Shown here: positions 27,975 to 36,642 of the stretch, one piece after another | Numbering within the stretch: the first letter of the stretch is position 1 | Layout: each line of letters opens with the position of its first letter | Source of the DNA: Agrobacterium sp. AGB01 | Lineage (GTDB): Bacteria > Pseudomonadota > Alphaproteobacteria > Rhizobiales > Rhizobiaceae | DNA: 64,000 bases | Reading direction: 5' to 3' | NCBI RefSeq assembly: GCF_014851585.1 | Contig: NZ_JACVAB010000008.1 | Span: 62,001 to 126,000, forward strand | Position numbers and translations under genes: made by a program | Notes under the pieces: model-generated | Databases searched by the model: none | What the model saw: the letters and a program-made list of their open reading frames with translations, nothing else | Told to the model about the DNA's origin: nothing

Positions 27975-28667
27975 GTGGACAATAATCTTGTTCTCATCGT
28001 TGAGGATGAGCCGGCAATTGCAATGATCCTTGAAGGATATCTGCAGCGCGACGGCTTTCGCACCGTGCATGCCGCCGATGGTGAAACCGCCCTGCAGCAC
28101 CATGCCATTCTAAAACCGGACCTTGTGCTTCTGGATGTGCGCATTCCCAAGCTGGATGGTCTGGGCGTACTGGCGCGCCTTCGCCAGACCAGTTCGACAC
28201 CTGTGATCATGGTCACTGCACTGGCCGATGATCTGGACCGGTTGAGCGGCCTGCATCTGGGCGCCGATGACTATGTGGTAAAGCCGTTCAACCCGCAGGA
28301 AGTTGTGGCGCGGGTGAGGGCGGTGTTGCGCCGGACACTGGGGGAGCGAAAGGACACCATAAGGCGGTTTCGGGCGATTGAAGTGGATTTCGGCAGTTAT
28401 TCGGTTTTCGTCAACAAGGATGGGCAGCGTATCGCCCTGACATTGACGCTGAGTGAATTCCGCATTCTGGCGCATATGATCCGGCACCCGACGCAGGCAT
28501 TTGGCCGCGCCGATATTCTTGACGCGTGCCTGCCAGAAAGTGACGCGCTGGTGCGCACCGTCGATACGCATATTTCAAACCTTCGCCGCAAGCTGGAGGA
28601 GTTTGGGCAAACCGGTTTCTTTTCCGCCGTGCGTGGCATCGGCTACCGGTTTTCTGATCCGCTATGA
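27975..28667 (+). CDS. OmpR-family response regulator
   Basis: This 230-residue regulator has a receiver domain (VLIVEDEPAIAMIL; phosphoacceptor D in LVLLDVRIPKLDG; K in VVKPFNP) and a C-terminal winged helix (LTLSEFRILAHMIRHPTQAFGR, VRTVDTHISNLRRKLEE, VRGIGYRF). The GTG at 27975 has AGGGA 6 bases upstream. It is coupled by a 4-base overlap to the histidine kinase. BaeR- or AdeR-like families are closest in style, but the stimulus is not known. Confidence 0.9.
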   Translation: MDNNLVLIVEDEPAIAMILEGYLQRDGFRTVHAADGETALQHHAILKPDLVLLDVRIPKLDGLGVLARLRQTSSTPVIMVTALADDLDRLSGLHLGADDYVVKPFNPQEVVARVRAVLRRTLGERKDTIRRFRAIEVDFGSYSVFVNKDGQRIALTLTLSEFRILAHMIRHPTQAFGRADILDACLPESDALVRTVDTHISNLRRKLEEFGQTGFFSAVRGIGYRFSDPL

Positions 28668-29830
28668 GGTTGCCAAGATTTAAAAACCTGTCGCTTGCAA
28701 CGCTGACAGCCATTGTCATCGCAACCATGTTGTTGCTCAGCGTTGGCATGGCCTATGTCGGGGTCAACTGGTATTCGGCTTATCTGGATGACACCATCAA
28801 CAGCAACCTGCCTCCTGAGGCGGCAACGGCCTATAAGGACTTGACCGAAGGCCGTGTGCCGGATGGTGCCGGCGTCAAAACCCTTGTTGAACATCTTAAC
28901 GCCCAGGATGCGCAGACCGATTTGCAGATCCAGCTTGCCGCCCTTGTGTGTGGCCTGCTGTCCGCGCTGGTTTGCGCCATTATCGGCATCTATCTGGCGC
29001 GGCGCATCGCCCGGCCGCTGGAAGACTTGACTGTGGCGGCAGAGGCGCTGAAATCGGGTGACTTTTCAGCACGAGTTGCGGTTTCCACCAGCAATACGCA
29101 GGAAGTTTCAAGCCTCGTCGAGACGTTCAATGCGCTGGCGACCAGCCTTGATACGATGGAAAAGCGTTTGCGTTTCAACAATATGGCCATTGCCCATGAG
29201 TTGCGAACGCCGCTGACCATTCTACAGGGCGCGCTGCAAGGTATGATTGACGGCGTGTTTCCGATGGAGCGGAAGATTATCTCCGACCTTCTGCTGCAGG
29301 TGGAGGGGCTGGGGCGAATTGTCGAAGATTTGCGCACCCTGTCGCTGGCGATTGGCCATAAGCTGGTGATGCAACGCCAGCCGCTTGATGTGGCGCAGGT
29401 GGTGGAGGCGGTTGTTGCAGCGGCCCGGCCGATGCTGGAGGAACGCGCGTTCGAGATTGAAACCGCCCTGAAACCGGCAACGATCTTAGCCGACCCCTCA
29501 CGGGTGCGCCAGGCGGTGCTGGCCCTCCTCAACAATGCCAGCCGTTATGCCGAAAGCGGTCGCTGGCTGCGCTGTGAGACGGAAAGTCTGCCCGACGGCA
29601 GCGTGGTTATCCGTGTTCTCGATCGCGGCCCCGGTTTTCCTGAGGATATGGACGCGGTGGCCGTCAATCCCTTCTGGCGTGGCGATCCATCACGATCACG
29701 GGCAACCGGCGGGACCGGGCTTGGATTGTCTGTCGTGCAGGCCATAGCAACCGCTCATGGCGGCCATCTTGAATTCAACAATCGTCCGGAGGGCGGCGCG
29801 ATGGTGGCCATTCATCTGCGCCCGGAGTGA
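28664..29830 (+). CDS. Sensor histidine kinase, partner of the preceding regulator
   Basis: This 388-residue kinase has a transmembrane helix at residues 15-37, a short periplasmic loop, a second helix near 87-108 and a HAMP linker (RIARPLEDLTVAAEAL). The H-box NNMAIAHELRTPLTIL carries the phosphoacceptor histidine, and N, G1 and G2 boxes appear at ALLNNASRYAES, VLDRGPGFPED and TGGTGLGLSVVQAIATAHGG. The periplasmic sensor is short, about 50 residues. It is translationally coupled to the response regulator. Confidence 0.9.
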   Translation: MRLPRFKNLSLATLTAIVIATMLLLSVGMAYVGVNWYSAYLDDTINSNLPPEAATAYKDLTEGRVPDGAGVKTLVEHLNAQDAQTDLQIQLAALVCGLLSALVCAIIGIYLARRIARPLEDLTVAAEALKSGDFSARVAVSTSNTQEVSSLVETFNALATSLDTMEKRLRFNNMAIAHELRTPLTILQGALQGMIDGVFPMERKIISDLLLQVEGLGRIVEDLRTLSLAIGHKLVMQRQPLDVAQVVEAVVAAARPMLEERAFEIETALKPATILADPSRVRQAVLALLNNASRYAESGRWLRCETESLPDGSVVIRVLDRGPGFPEDMDAVAVNPFWRGDPSRSRATGGTGLGLSVVQAIATAHGGHLEFNNRPEGGAMVAIHLRPE

Positions 29831-30061
29831 TGAAGGCCAAGGCTGACCACATGGCAGCCCTCGCGCATCTTTAGCCCGGTGCGGCGGTGATTTTCACGGC
29901 TGGCTTGGCGTATCAGCGGCTTAATATATGTTACCGTCGTCAACCCCAGGTTTTGTTGTTTGTTAAGCACAAATCCATTCGCCAGACGTCTGGTCTTATT
30001 GCCGCGCATATCCGTCCGTAGAGGCTGACAGCATCGACATTGTTTGGGCGGAGACTTGCGC

Positions 30062-30988
30062 GTGCGACATAATATTCAAAATATCCTGCTGGCGGCACTG
30101 ATGGCTGGCGTCAGCGTTACCGGTACCGCAACGCAAACTTATGCGCAGTCAGCACCAAAGGCGCAGACGGGTGAGGGGCGGGCCTATGAGATAGTTGGTA
30201 GTGAGGTCTGGGATGTGCCTGATCCGGTTTCAGGCCGCGGCTACCAGGTCTTTGTTGCTTTGCCGCCGTCCTATGCAGCCCAGCCAAAGCGGCGCTATCC
30301 CGTGCTTTATGTCACGGATGCTGATTACGCTTTCCCTATTATCCGGCAGATCGGCCGTCGGCTTAACGTCGAGGGGCCGCAGATCAAGGAATTTATCCTT
30401 GTTGGCCTGTCCTATGCCAAGGGTGAGGATGGAAAAGTCAGTCGTCAGCGCGACTATACCCCGACCCCTAGAGGTCCGAGCACGGCATCAGCAGGCGCAG
30501 TGCATGGGGAAGGAAAAGCCTATCAGCGTTATCTGGCCGATCAGGTCAAACCGTTCATTGCCAGCCGTTACCGGACAGATCCTGCCGGTTCGTTTTTCCT
30601 TGGACACTCCTACGGGTCTTTGCTCGGCGCGCAGATTTTGTTGACGCAGCCTGACCTGTTTAACGGCTATGTGCTCGGTAGCCCGTCACTGTGGTATGAC
30701 AAACGCCATGCCTTGAAGCTGGAAGAGATTTACGCGAAAAACAACAAGGACTTGAGCGCCAAGGTCTATCTTTATGTCGGCGCTTACGAAGCCTTGCGCA
30801 AAGGCGACAGACGCTACAACCAGTCTGTGGATATGGTGGCGGATAACAAGGCTTTCGAAGCGGCTTTGAAAAGCCGTCACTATCCGAACCTGCAATTGAA
30901 ATCAGTTGTGCTTGAGGACGAAGATCACCTGACCGTTGCGCCGCGCGGTTTCACCCTAGGCCTGAAATACCTTCTGTCCGTGCGTTGA
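30062..30988 (+). CDS. Secreted alpha/beta hydrolase (esterase-like)
   Basis: This roughly 308-residue hydrolase has a signal peptide (LLAALMAGVSVTGTATQTYAQS) and an esterase D/IroE-like fold. The nucleophile elbow is SFFLGHSYGSLLG; GSPSLWYD and the late DEDHLTV supply likely acid and histidine residues. I chose GTG at 30062 because GGAG lies 8 bases upstream. IroE- and Fes-type proteins cleave siderophore or trilactone esters; no siderophore genes are near, so the substrate is open. It acts in the periplasm. Confidence 0.8.
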   Translation: MRHNIQNILLAALMAGVSVTGTATQTYAQSAPKAQTGEGRAYEIVGSEVWDVPDPVSGRGYQVFVALPPSYAAQPKRRYPVLYVTDADYAFPIIRQIGRRLNVEGPQIKEFILVGLSYAKGEDGKVSRQRDYTPTPRGPSTASAGAVHGEGKAYQRYLADQVKPFIASRYRTDPAGSFFLGHSYGSLLGAQILLTQPDLFNGYVLGSPSLWYDKRHALKLEEIYAKNNKDLSAKVYLYVGAYEALRKGDRRYNQSVDMVADNKAFEAALKSRHYPNLQLKSVVLEDEDHLTVAPRGFTLGLKYLLSVR

Positions 30989-31074
30989 GCACATTGCAGC
31001 GAAACGGCCTAGGCGCTCTTGCCACTCCGGTCGGCATGTCGTCTAAAGACGTTGATTTTCAAGTGAGGTTTTAA

Positions 31075-31815
31075 ATGCGTATAGCGGTGTTGTCAGATGT
31101 TCATGGAAATCGTGTCGCACTTGAAGCCGTTGTAGAACATTTGCGCCGAGCTAACCCTGATGTCGTCGTGAACCTCGGTGACCTTGTGTCTGGGCCATTT
31201 GACCCTGCCGGTTGTGCGGATCTGCTTATGAGCTTGGGCCACGAGACCATTGCGGGAAACCACGAGCGACAATTGCTTGAAAGCGGAACAGGCGCTTCCG
31301 ACGCTTTCGCACGGCCGCGCCTGACCGAAGCACATTTCAAATGGATTGCTGGATTGCCTGCGACCCTGACGCTTGCCGATGGAGAGGTGTTTGCATGCCA
31401 TGGAAGCCCCGCTGGCGGCGATCTTGAATACATGCTTGAAGACGTTCGCTCTGGAAGGGCTACTCTTGCCCCGGAGGATGCTATTCTTGGCAAGCTCACG
31501 GGTATAGGAGACGCCCGTGTGGTCTTATGTGGACACACCCATATTCCTCGTGTTGCGTATGTTCGCGATGTTCTCATCGTAAACCCCGGTAGCGTGGGAA
31601 TGCCCGCATACAGTGACGATATGCCTGTGGCTCATGTGATTGAATCCGGCGCGCCTCACGCACGGTATGCTCTGCTTGAAAAGCTCTCTTCCGGCTGGTC
31701 CGTTGATTTGCGCGCTGTTCCCTATGATTTTGGGCTTGCAGCACGCCAGGCAGAACAGGCAGGCCGCTATGAGGTCTCATATTCTTTGCGCACCGGGCGC
31801 ATGCCTGCGGAATAG
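31075..31815 (+). CDS. Metallophosphoesterase (YfcE-like)
   Basis: This 246-residue phosphoesterase carries the di-metal signatures SDVHGN near residue 7, NLGDLVSGPFDP, AGNHERQ, CHGSPAGG and LCGHTHIPR with a final NPGSVGMPAY. It has no signal peptide and acts in the cytoplasm. Distantly related proteins hydrolyse phosphodiesters or Ap4A; the specificity is unknown. The neighbours offer no hint. Confidence 0.85.
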   Translation: MRIAVLSDVHGNRVALEAVVEHLRRANPDVVVNLGDLVSGPFDPAGCADLLMSLGHETIAGNHERQLLESGTGASDAFARPRLTEAHFKWIAGLPATLTLADGEVFACHGSPAGGDLEYMLEDVRSGRATLAPEDAILGKLTGIGDARVVLCGHTHIPRVAYVRDVLIVNPGSVGMPAYSDDMPVAHVIESGAPHARYALLEKLSSGWSVDLRAVPYDFGLAARQAEQAGRYEVSYSLRTGRMPAE

Positions 31816-31922
31816 TGCGCTGTGAGGCACCGCAGTTCTGATGTGTTGCGGCGGTCAGTCTTTCAATTGGCCAGATGGGCCAGTCTGCTTTATGCTCCAG
31901 TTGCTATATCCGCGTCGTTACC

Positions 31923-33020
31923 TCAAGGCGTCTGGTGGCTTTCGCTGGTGAGGCTGATCTTCTGTTTGCGGGCTTTGACTGCGCGGTTGATGGCGCGTTG
32001 GAACGGGCCTTCCAGCAGAATGGCGAAAACCAGCGTGACGAGAGCGGTCACCGGAATGGTCAGCCAGGGCGAGAGTTCAAGGCTTTCACGCATGTCCGCC
32101 ATGATCGGAAAATGCAGCACGTAAACGGCGTAAGAGACCGGTGCCAGCAAGGCAAAGGGTGCAAACAGCGGCCGGAACCCTTTCCAGCCGTTGAGCGACC
32201 AGACAAACATGGCAAGCGCAATGACCAAGGCACCCGCAAAGTGGCGAAGTTCCAGAAACGGAAACAGCACACTTGTGCCAATATCAATCTCGACATCGCT
32301 GTTGGAGGCCAAAAGAGCAAGGCAGAGTGCGACCAGAGCAACCGGCAACAGCGCCAGGAAAAACTCCTTTGCCTGCGCGCGGCCCAGATAGATTTCACTC
32401 ATGACAGCACCCAGCCACCAGATGCAAAAATAAGCCAGAAAACGGCTGAGTTGATTGGGATAAGACAGCATGACCAGGAAAAACACCACCGAGGTGATGC
32501 CGACAACGACGGTTCTGTGTGCCGGCGGCGTAAACCGCACCAGCATGTAATAAAACAGGTAAAAGGCCACTTCGTAAGACAGCGACCACAGTGCCTGATT
32601 GCCCATGTAGGGTTCAACAATGGTACCGAGGCGAGGGCGGTCCTGCAGCATTAGCGCATTGCCGATGAAGGTGCCGAGGTCGATGTCGATCCATTCACGG
32701 GCTGCCAGTGCGGTGCAGATATAGGTCGCAAGCAGTGCCACCAGAAAGATCGGCATGATGCGGACAAGCCGGTCGCGCGCAAAAATGCGGAAAGTCTTTT
32801 GTGGCCGTTGCGACCAGGAATAGTTGATTGAAAAACCTGACAGCAAGAAAAACAGGATGACCGCCTCTTGCCCGAAGCGGAAGGGAATGGACAGGATGTA
32901 GGAATATTCCTGAATCTGCGGCCGCAGGACATGGAAGGAGACCACATAAAGAGCTGCAAAGCCGCGCAAGCATTCAATCTCGAAGAGGCGATTTGTCTTC
33001 GGGTCTTTACTGAATATCAC
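31923..33020 (-). CDS. Acyltransferase family 3 membrane protein
   Basis: This 365-residue integral membrane protein belongs to the OafA/NodX-type acyltransferases that O-acylate surface sugars. The N-terminal helix reads ECLRGFAALYVVSFHVLRP, with the catalytic histidine, and LFFLLSGFSINYSW follows; about ten hydrophobic segments continue to the C-terminus. There is no SGNH tail domain. A nearby glycosyltransferase island at 35.7-39 kb makes a surface-polysaccharide role plausible but unproven. Confidence 0.83.
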   Translation of the reverse strand: MIFSKDPKTNRLFEIECLRGFAALYVVSFHVLRPQIQEYSYILSIPFRFGQEAVILFFLLSGFSINYSWSQRPQKTFRIFARDRLVRIMPIFLVALLATYICTALAAREWIDIDLGTFIGNALMLQDRPRLGTIVEPYMGNQALWSLSYEVAFYLFYYMLVRFTPPAHRTVVVGITSVVFFLVMLSYPNQLSRFLAYFCIWWLGAVMSEIYLGRAQAKEFFLALLPVALVALCLALLASNSDVEIDIGTSVLFPFLELRHFAGALVIALAMFVWSLNGWKGFRPLFAPFALLAPVSYAVYVLHFPIMADMRESLELSPWLTIPVTALVTLVFAILLEGPFQRAINRAVKARKQKISLTSESHQTP

Positions 33021-33245
33021 TTGCGGCTCACCGTAGGGTCACGTCATCGCTGCTTGGCGGAAGAGGGGTGTTTTCATGCTGTTTCGTTTTCTGCAACGCC
33101 CAGATTAAAGGAAAATTGTTAATTAGCCGGGACATGCGGCTCATAAAAATGGCTGCTCACGCTGCTGCGACACGGCGTTGTATCGTCAACATCCTTGCCA
33201 AATGGCATAACTATGTTATTTATACGCCAGATTGTGAGGTTTGCC

Positions 33246-33659
33246 ATGTTGTTACAGCCGATTGTGCCTACTCTGGCCGATGCCAGTTCAGCAGACATCA
33301 GCGATGCGGAAGCGGGGGCTTTGGCACGCACCACGGTAAACCTGTTTAATGCTTGGAAGCTTACGGATGCGCAGGCCTGCACGTTGCTGGGCGGGCTTTC
33401 CGCCCGCACCTGGGCACGCTGGAAAGAGGGCAGCCCCGGCCGCATAGACCGTGATCTGCGAATGCGGATGGCGCATTTGATGGGCATCCACAAGGGTGTG
33501 CGTTATCTGTTCAAGGATGTGGCGCGTGGTTACGAGTGGATCAAGGCGCCCAACGCCGCCTTTGCCGGCAAGTCGGCACTGGACATCATGCTGCAGGGCG
33601 AGTTGTCGGATCTGGCCGTTATGCGGGAATGGCTCGATGCCGAGAGAAGCGCATGGTAG
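33246..33659 (+). CDS. Xre/MbcA/ParS-type antitoxin of a RES toxin
   Basis: This 137-residue antitoxin has an N-terminal helix-turn-helix (VNLFNAWKLTDAQACTLLGGLSARTWARWKEG) and a C-terminal toxin-binding part (GIHKGVRYLFKDVARGYEWIKAPNAAFAGKSALDIMLQG), typical of the DUF2384 family. GAGG lies 6 bases before the ATG at 33246. The stop overlaps the toxin start by 7 bases. It should bind and block the RES toxin and repress the shared promoter. Confidence 0.87.
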   Translation: MLLQPIVPTLADASSADISDAEAGALARTTVNLFNAWKLTDAQACTLLGGLSARTWARWKEGSPGRIDRDLRMRMAHLMGIHKGVRYLFKDVARGYEWIKAPNAAFAGKSALDIMLQGELSDLAVMREWLDAERSAW

Positions 33660-34348
33660 GGCACCTGTCCGTTCGCGCCCATGTGCGTTCGCAGACCTAC
33701 CGCATCATCCGGTCTATCTTTCCACCCATCCACCTGTTTGAAGACATCGCCGACCCGCGTGACTGGGAGGCGCTGGTGGCCGTGGAGGAAAAGACCAATC
33801 CACGGGTGCGCTACGAGGTGGGTGATCTGGGCAAGGTGCCGGCCGACCGGCGGGTGTCGGGCCCCGGTTCCAGCCTTGTCATGGCACCCTTCGTGCATTG
33901 TTCTACTGATCGGCCGGGTCGCTTCAGCGATGGCAGCTATGGCATTTATTATGCCGGCGGCACGGAAGATGTCGCAGTGGCAGAAACCGTGTATCACCAC
34001 CAGAATTTTATGCGCGCAACACAGCAGGCGCCCGGCTGGACATCCGATTTTCGGGTGCTGGTGGGCCGTATCGACAGGACATTGGATGATGTGAACGCTG
34101 TGCCTGGTGTGCTGCATCCCACGGATTACAGTGCATCGCATGTCGAGGGAAAACGGCTGCGCACCGCAGGCAGCGACGGCCTGTTATGGGACAGCGTACG
34201 CATGCCGGGCGGGCGTTGCATCGGCGTGTTCTGGCCTGACGTGATTAGCATTCCCGATCAGGGCCGGCATTATTGTTATCACTGGAACGGCAAACGTGTG
34301 GACTATGTGCGCCAATACGACACCGGCGCGGTGCTGAAGGTGGATTGA
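33653..34348 (+). CDS. RES-domain toxin (NAD+-consuming)
   Basis: This 231-residue toxin belongs to the RES family, whose members degrade NAD+ by phosphorolysis or hydrolysis. Conserved features are the early SQTYRIIRS with arginines, GRFSDGSYGIYYAGGTEDVAVAET with R, Y and E residues, and YSASHVEGKRLRTAGSDGLLWDSVRMPGG. The ATG at 33653 lies inside the antitoxin end, so translation is coupled. Residues are largely intact and it is probably functional. The same frame is open upstream but gives no RES-like sequence. Confidence 0.87.
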   Translation: MVGHLSVRAHVRSQTYRIIRSIFPPIHLFEDIADPRDWEALVAVEEKTNPRVRYEVGDLGKVPADRRVSGPGSSLVMAPFVHCSTDRPGRFSDGSYGIYYAGGTEDVAVAETVYHHQNFMRATQQAPGWTSDFRVLVGRIDRTLDDVNAVPGVLHPTDYSASHVEGKRLRTAGSDGLLWDSVRMPGGRCIGVFWPDVISIPDQGRHYCYHWNGKRVDYVRQYDTGAVLKVD

Positions 34349-34469
34349 GCAGGGGCGGATATGGCGGTGTATTTTGGCTGGCTTTTAGACGACCGGAATT
34401 TTCTTATAAACCACTATAGGTTATTGCTTTAGTGATCTGAATTTAAATAATTTATCTAGGTTGAATTAA

Positions 34470-34820
34470 ATGAAAACTATCACATTGTGGAGGCCTGTAG
34501 GTCCCGTTGAACTGGATTTGATTAGGCAGAGCGGCATGACGGCGTTTCCGCCACGCTTGCCTGATCAGCCGATCTTTTATCCTGTGCTGACAGAGGAATA
34601 TGCCATTCGTATTGCGCGGGATTGGAATGTCTGTCGAGATGGCGCTGGCTATGTCACGCGCTTTGACGTTCAGGCTGCGTTTCTTTCCGCCTATGCTCCG
34701 CAAGAGGCTGGTGGCCAGGCGCTCAGAGAATACTGGATACCGGCGGAAGACCTCGGAAAATTCAATGCTGCGATTGTTGGCCAAATCGTTGTGACCAAAA
34801 GCTTTGAACGGAACCGGTAA
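34470..34820 (+). CDS. Small conserved protein, ADP-ribosyltransferase-like pattern
   Basis: This 116-residue protein belongs to a small family that I recall as annotated 'ADP-ribosylation/crystallin J1'. It starts KTITLWRPVGPVELDLIRQSG, then PPRLPDQPIFYPVLTEEYA, YVTRFDVQAAFL and REYWIPAEDLGKFNAAIVG. The order arginine-tyrosine-glutamate resembles an ART fold, but this is inference. It lies 122 bases after the RES toxin and before a broken RraB-like gene. The function is unproven. Confidence 0.7.
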   Translation: MKTITLWRPVGPVELDLIRQSGMTAFPPRLPDQPIFYPVLTEEYAIRIARDWNVCRDGAGYVTRFDVQAAFLSAYAPQEAGGQALREYWIPAEDLGKFNAAIVGQIVVTKSFERNR

Positions 34821-34901
34821 CAGGTGAAGTCTGATTGCTTTGCCATGATATGGAAAACATGGCTCGCGAATTCGGGGTGATTTTCAGGGCAAGGGTTTAG
34901 T

Positions 34902-35243
34902 ATGCAATATGACCTTCCAGACGACGTCAACGGCGATGTCCTGCGCAGATTGGTGGCAGAGGGAGACAATCTGTCCGTACCACGGACGATTGATTTCCAG
35001 ATAATATTTCCCGATGAAAAATCAGCGACATGATTTGCAGAGGTCGTCAGTTCGAAATTTGACAGTGTCAAAATAAAGCTTTTTGAGGACGACACGTCTG
35101 GACTTGCCTGTGATGTAACTGCCAGTCGAATGATGCTGCCGGACCATAAAGAAATCACGGAAATCAAAATGTTCCTGGAAGACGCGGCAGCTCCGTTCGG
35201 CGGTGAGAATGACGGTTGGGGATGTTTTGCAATTGAGGACTGA
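34902..35243 (+). pseudogene. RraB-like (ribonuclease E inhibitor) gene with in-frame stop
   Basis: A continuous frame from ATG 34902 to TGA 35241-35243 encodes an RraB-type protein (about 112 residues). It starts MQYDLPDDVNGDVLRRLVAEG, continues VPRTIDFQIIFPDE, and ends AAPFGGENDGWGCFAIED, the family hallmark. A TGA at 35031-35033 (codon 44) breaks it. No frameshift is seen on either side, so this looks like a single nonsense mutation or a sequencing error. RraB regulates RNase E in gamma-proteobacteria; related proteins occur widely. Confidence 0.65.
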
Positions 35244-35728
35244 ACGTTGAACGTTTCGATGTTGCGTTCGATTGCGCCGTTCTTTCGGATGATTATTGGC
35301 GAGGGAGGCGCTTCATTCTTGAACCCTCCCAAGCCCACACATAAATCGCATAAGATATATTATGGAACTTATTTGTGTCGGGTATTGACCCAGAAAGCCT
35401 GAAAACCTGGTCTTGGGCGCTTTGGATGTTGCCTCTGTTACGCTGTGGCTTTGCTGACTGTCATTTGCTTTGCCGAGTGTCGACGGCCCACTGTGTCATC
35501 CTCCGCAACGCGCTACGATGCGCTGCGCTGTGTTGACTTGCCATGCCAACGACGATGCATGGGCGGACCAATACCAGGTTCGTGTAGATGATTTGGAATG
35601 CGCGACAAGCGACGCGTCTGATGTCTTCTCAGCCAATCACCAATACAAGCCGTCAGGCATCTCTCTTTACAGTTGGCCGGCGCTAAGACGCAAATGCGAG
35701 AGATGCCAGCAAGCAGCGGTGGATCTAA
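35244..35728. other. 485-base stretch without a supported gene
   Basis: Between the broken RraB-like gene and the glycosyltransferase I see no convincing frame. One frame at 35470-35739 lacks a ribosome-binding site and family resemblance. The stretch may hold decayed genes at the edge of the glycosyltransferase island. Confidence 0.5.
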
Positions 35729-36631
35729 TCATGCGTTGAGGTAGAAGAGACGCTTCATTTCACGGCGAGATCTTGCAACTTGATCGAGTACCAGCCCTAC
35801 TGCAAACGACCCAACCGCTATAATCCCGATAGCCGCACTTAAAACGGCGGTGGGCAACCTAGGAACGAGGCCGGTTGCTAGAAACTCAATTGCAACGGAG
35901 ATACCTAGCGCCGCGGAAATAATAGCCAAGACGAGCGATGCTGTGCCGAAGAACGCAAATGGACGTTCATCTTTGACCAGTCGACCAATAAGCATAAGGA
36001 TTTTCGTGCCGTCCCTGAAGGTGTGAAGCTTTGAGTGGGAACCCTCGGGTCTCGCGCGGTAAAAACCAACGACTTCTGCGGCTGGCAAATTCAGTTCAAG
36101 GCAATGAATTGCAAGCTCTGTCTCAATTTCGAATTCGTTAGATTCCGATGGGAATGATTTCGCAAATCGACGTGATATAACCTTGTATCCCGAGAGGATA
36201 TCGGTGAACGTACGCCCGAACACGCGACTGACGATTTCGGTAATGGCCCAGTTGCCCATGCGGTGTGATGGTCGGTATGCCTCGGTCTGGTTGTCGACTC
36301 TGCGAATGTTCACAAAATCCAGGCGTTGTTCTTTTGCCAATTTCAACGCGTCGAGCGCGGCTGCTGGATCATAAGTGGCGTCGCCATCGACCATAATGAG
36401 ATAATCTGCGTCGACTTCGGACAGCATTCTGCGGACGACATGCCCCTTCCCTTGACGGGTTTCATGCCTGACCACAGCGCCTTCTTTCGCTGCGATTGCG
36501 ACCGTTTCATCGGTAGAGTTGTTGTCGTAGACGTAGATTTCAGCCTCTGGCAGAACTTCTCGAAATCCAGTGATGACCTGCTTGATAGCAACAGCTTCAT
36601 TGAAGCATGGGATTACAATTGCAATACGCAC
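35729..36631 (-). CDS. Family 2 glycosyltransferase with C-terminal membrane helices
   Basis: This 300-residue protein has a GT2 catalytic domain (IAIVIPCFNEAVAIKQVI; YVYDNNSTDET; YLIMVDGDATYDP as the DxD motif; DILSGYKVISRRF) and two C-terminal helices (FFGTASLVLAIISAALGISV and AIGIIAVGSFAVGLVLDQV). It resembles ArnC/GtrB-type enzymes that load sugars onto undecaprenyl phosphate. The start is GTG with AAAGGG upstream. It sits 11 bases beyond the GT39 gene on the same strand, suggesting a donor/transferase pair. Confidence 0.85.
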   Translation of the reverse strand: MRIAIVIPCFNEAVAIKQVITGFREVLPEAEIYVYDNNSTDETVAIAAKEGAVVRHETRQGKGHVVRRMLSEVDADYLIMVDGDATYDPAAALDALKLAKEQRLDFVNIRRVDNQTEAYRPSHRMGNWAITEIVSRVFGRTFTDILSGYKVISRRFAKSFPSESNEFEIETELAIHCLELNLPAAEVVGFYRARPEGSHSKLHTFRDGTKILMLIGRLVKDERPFAFFGTASLVLAIISAALGISVAIEFLATGLVPRLPTAVLSAAIGIIAVGSFAVGLVLDQVARSRREMKRLFYLNA

Positions 36632-36642
36632 GACGATACCCT

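Noticed and set aside
35470-35739. 89-residue plus-strand frame before the GT2 gene
   Set aside because: No ribosome-binding site or family resemblance; it overlaps the end of the GT2 gene.
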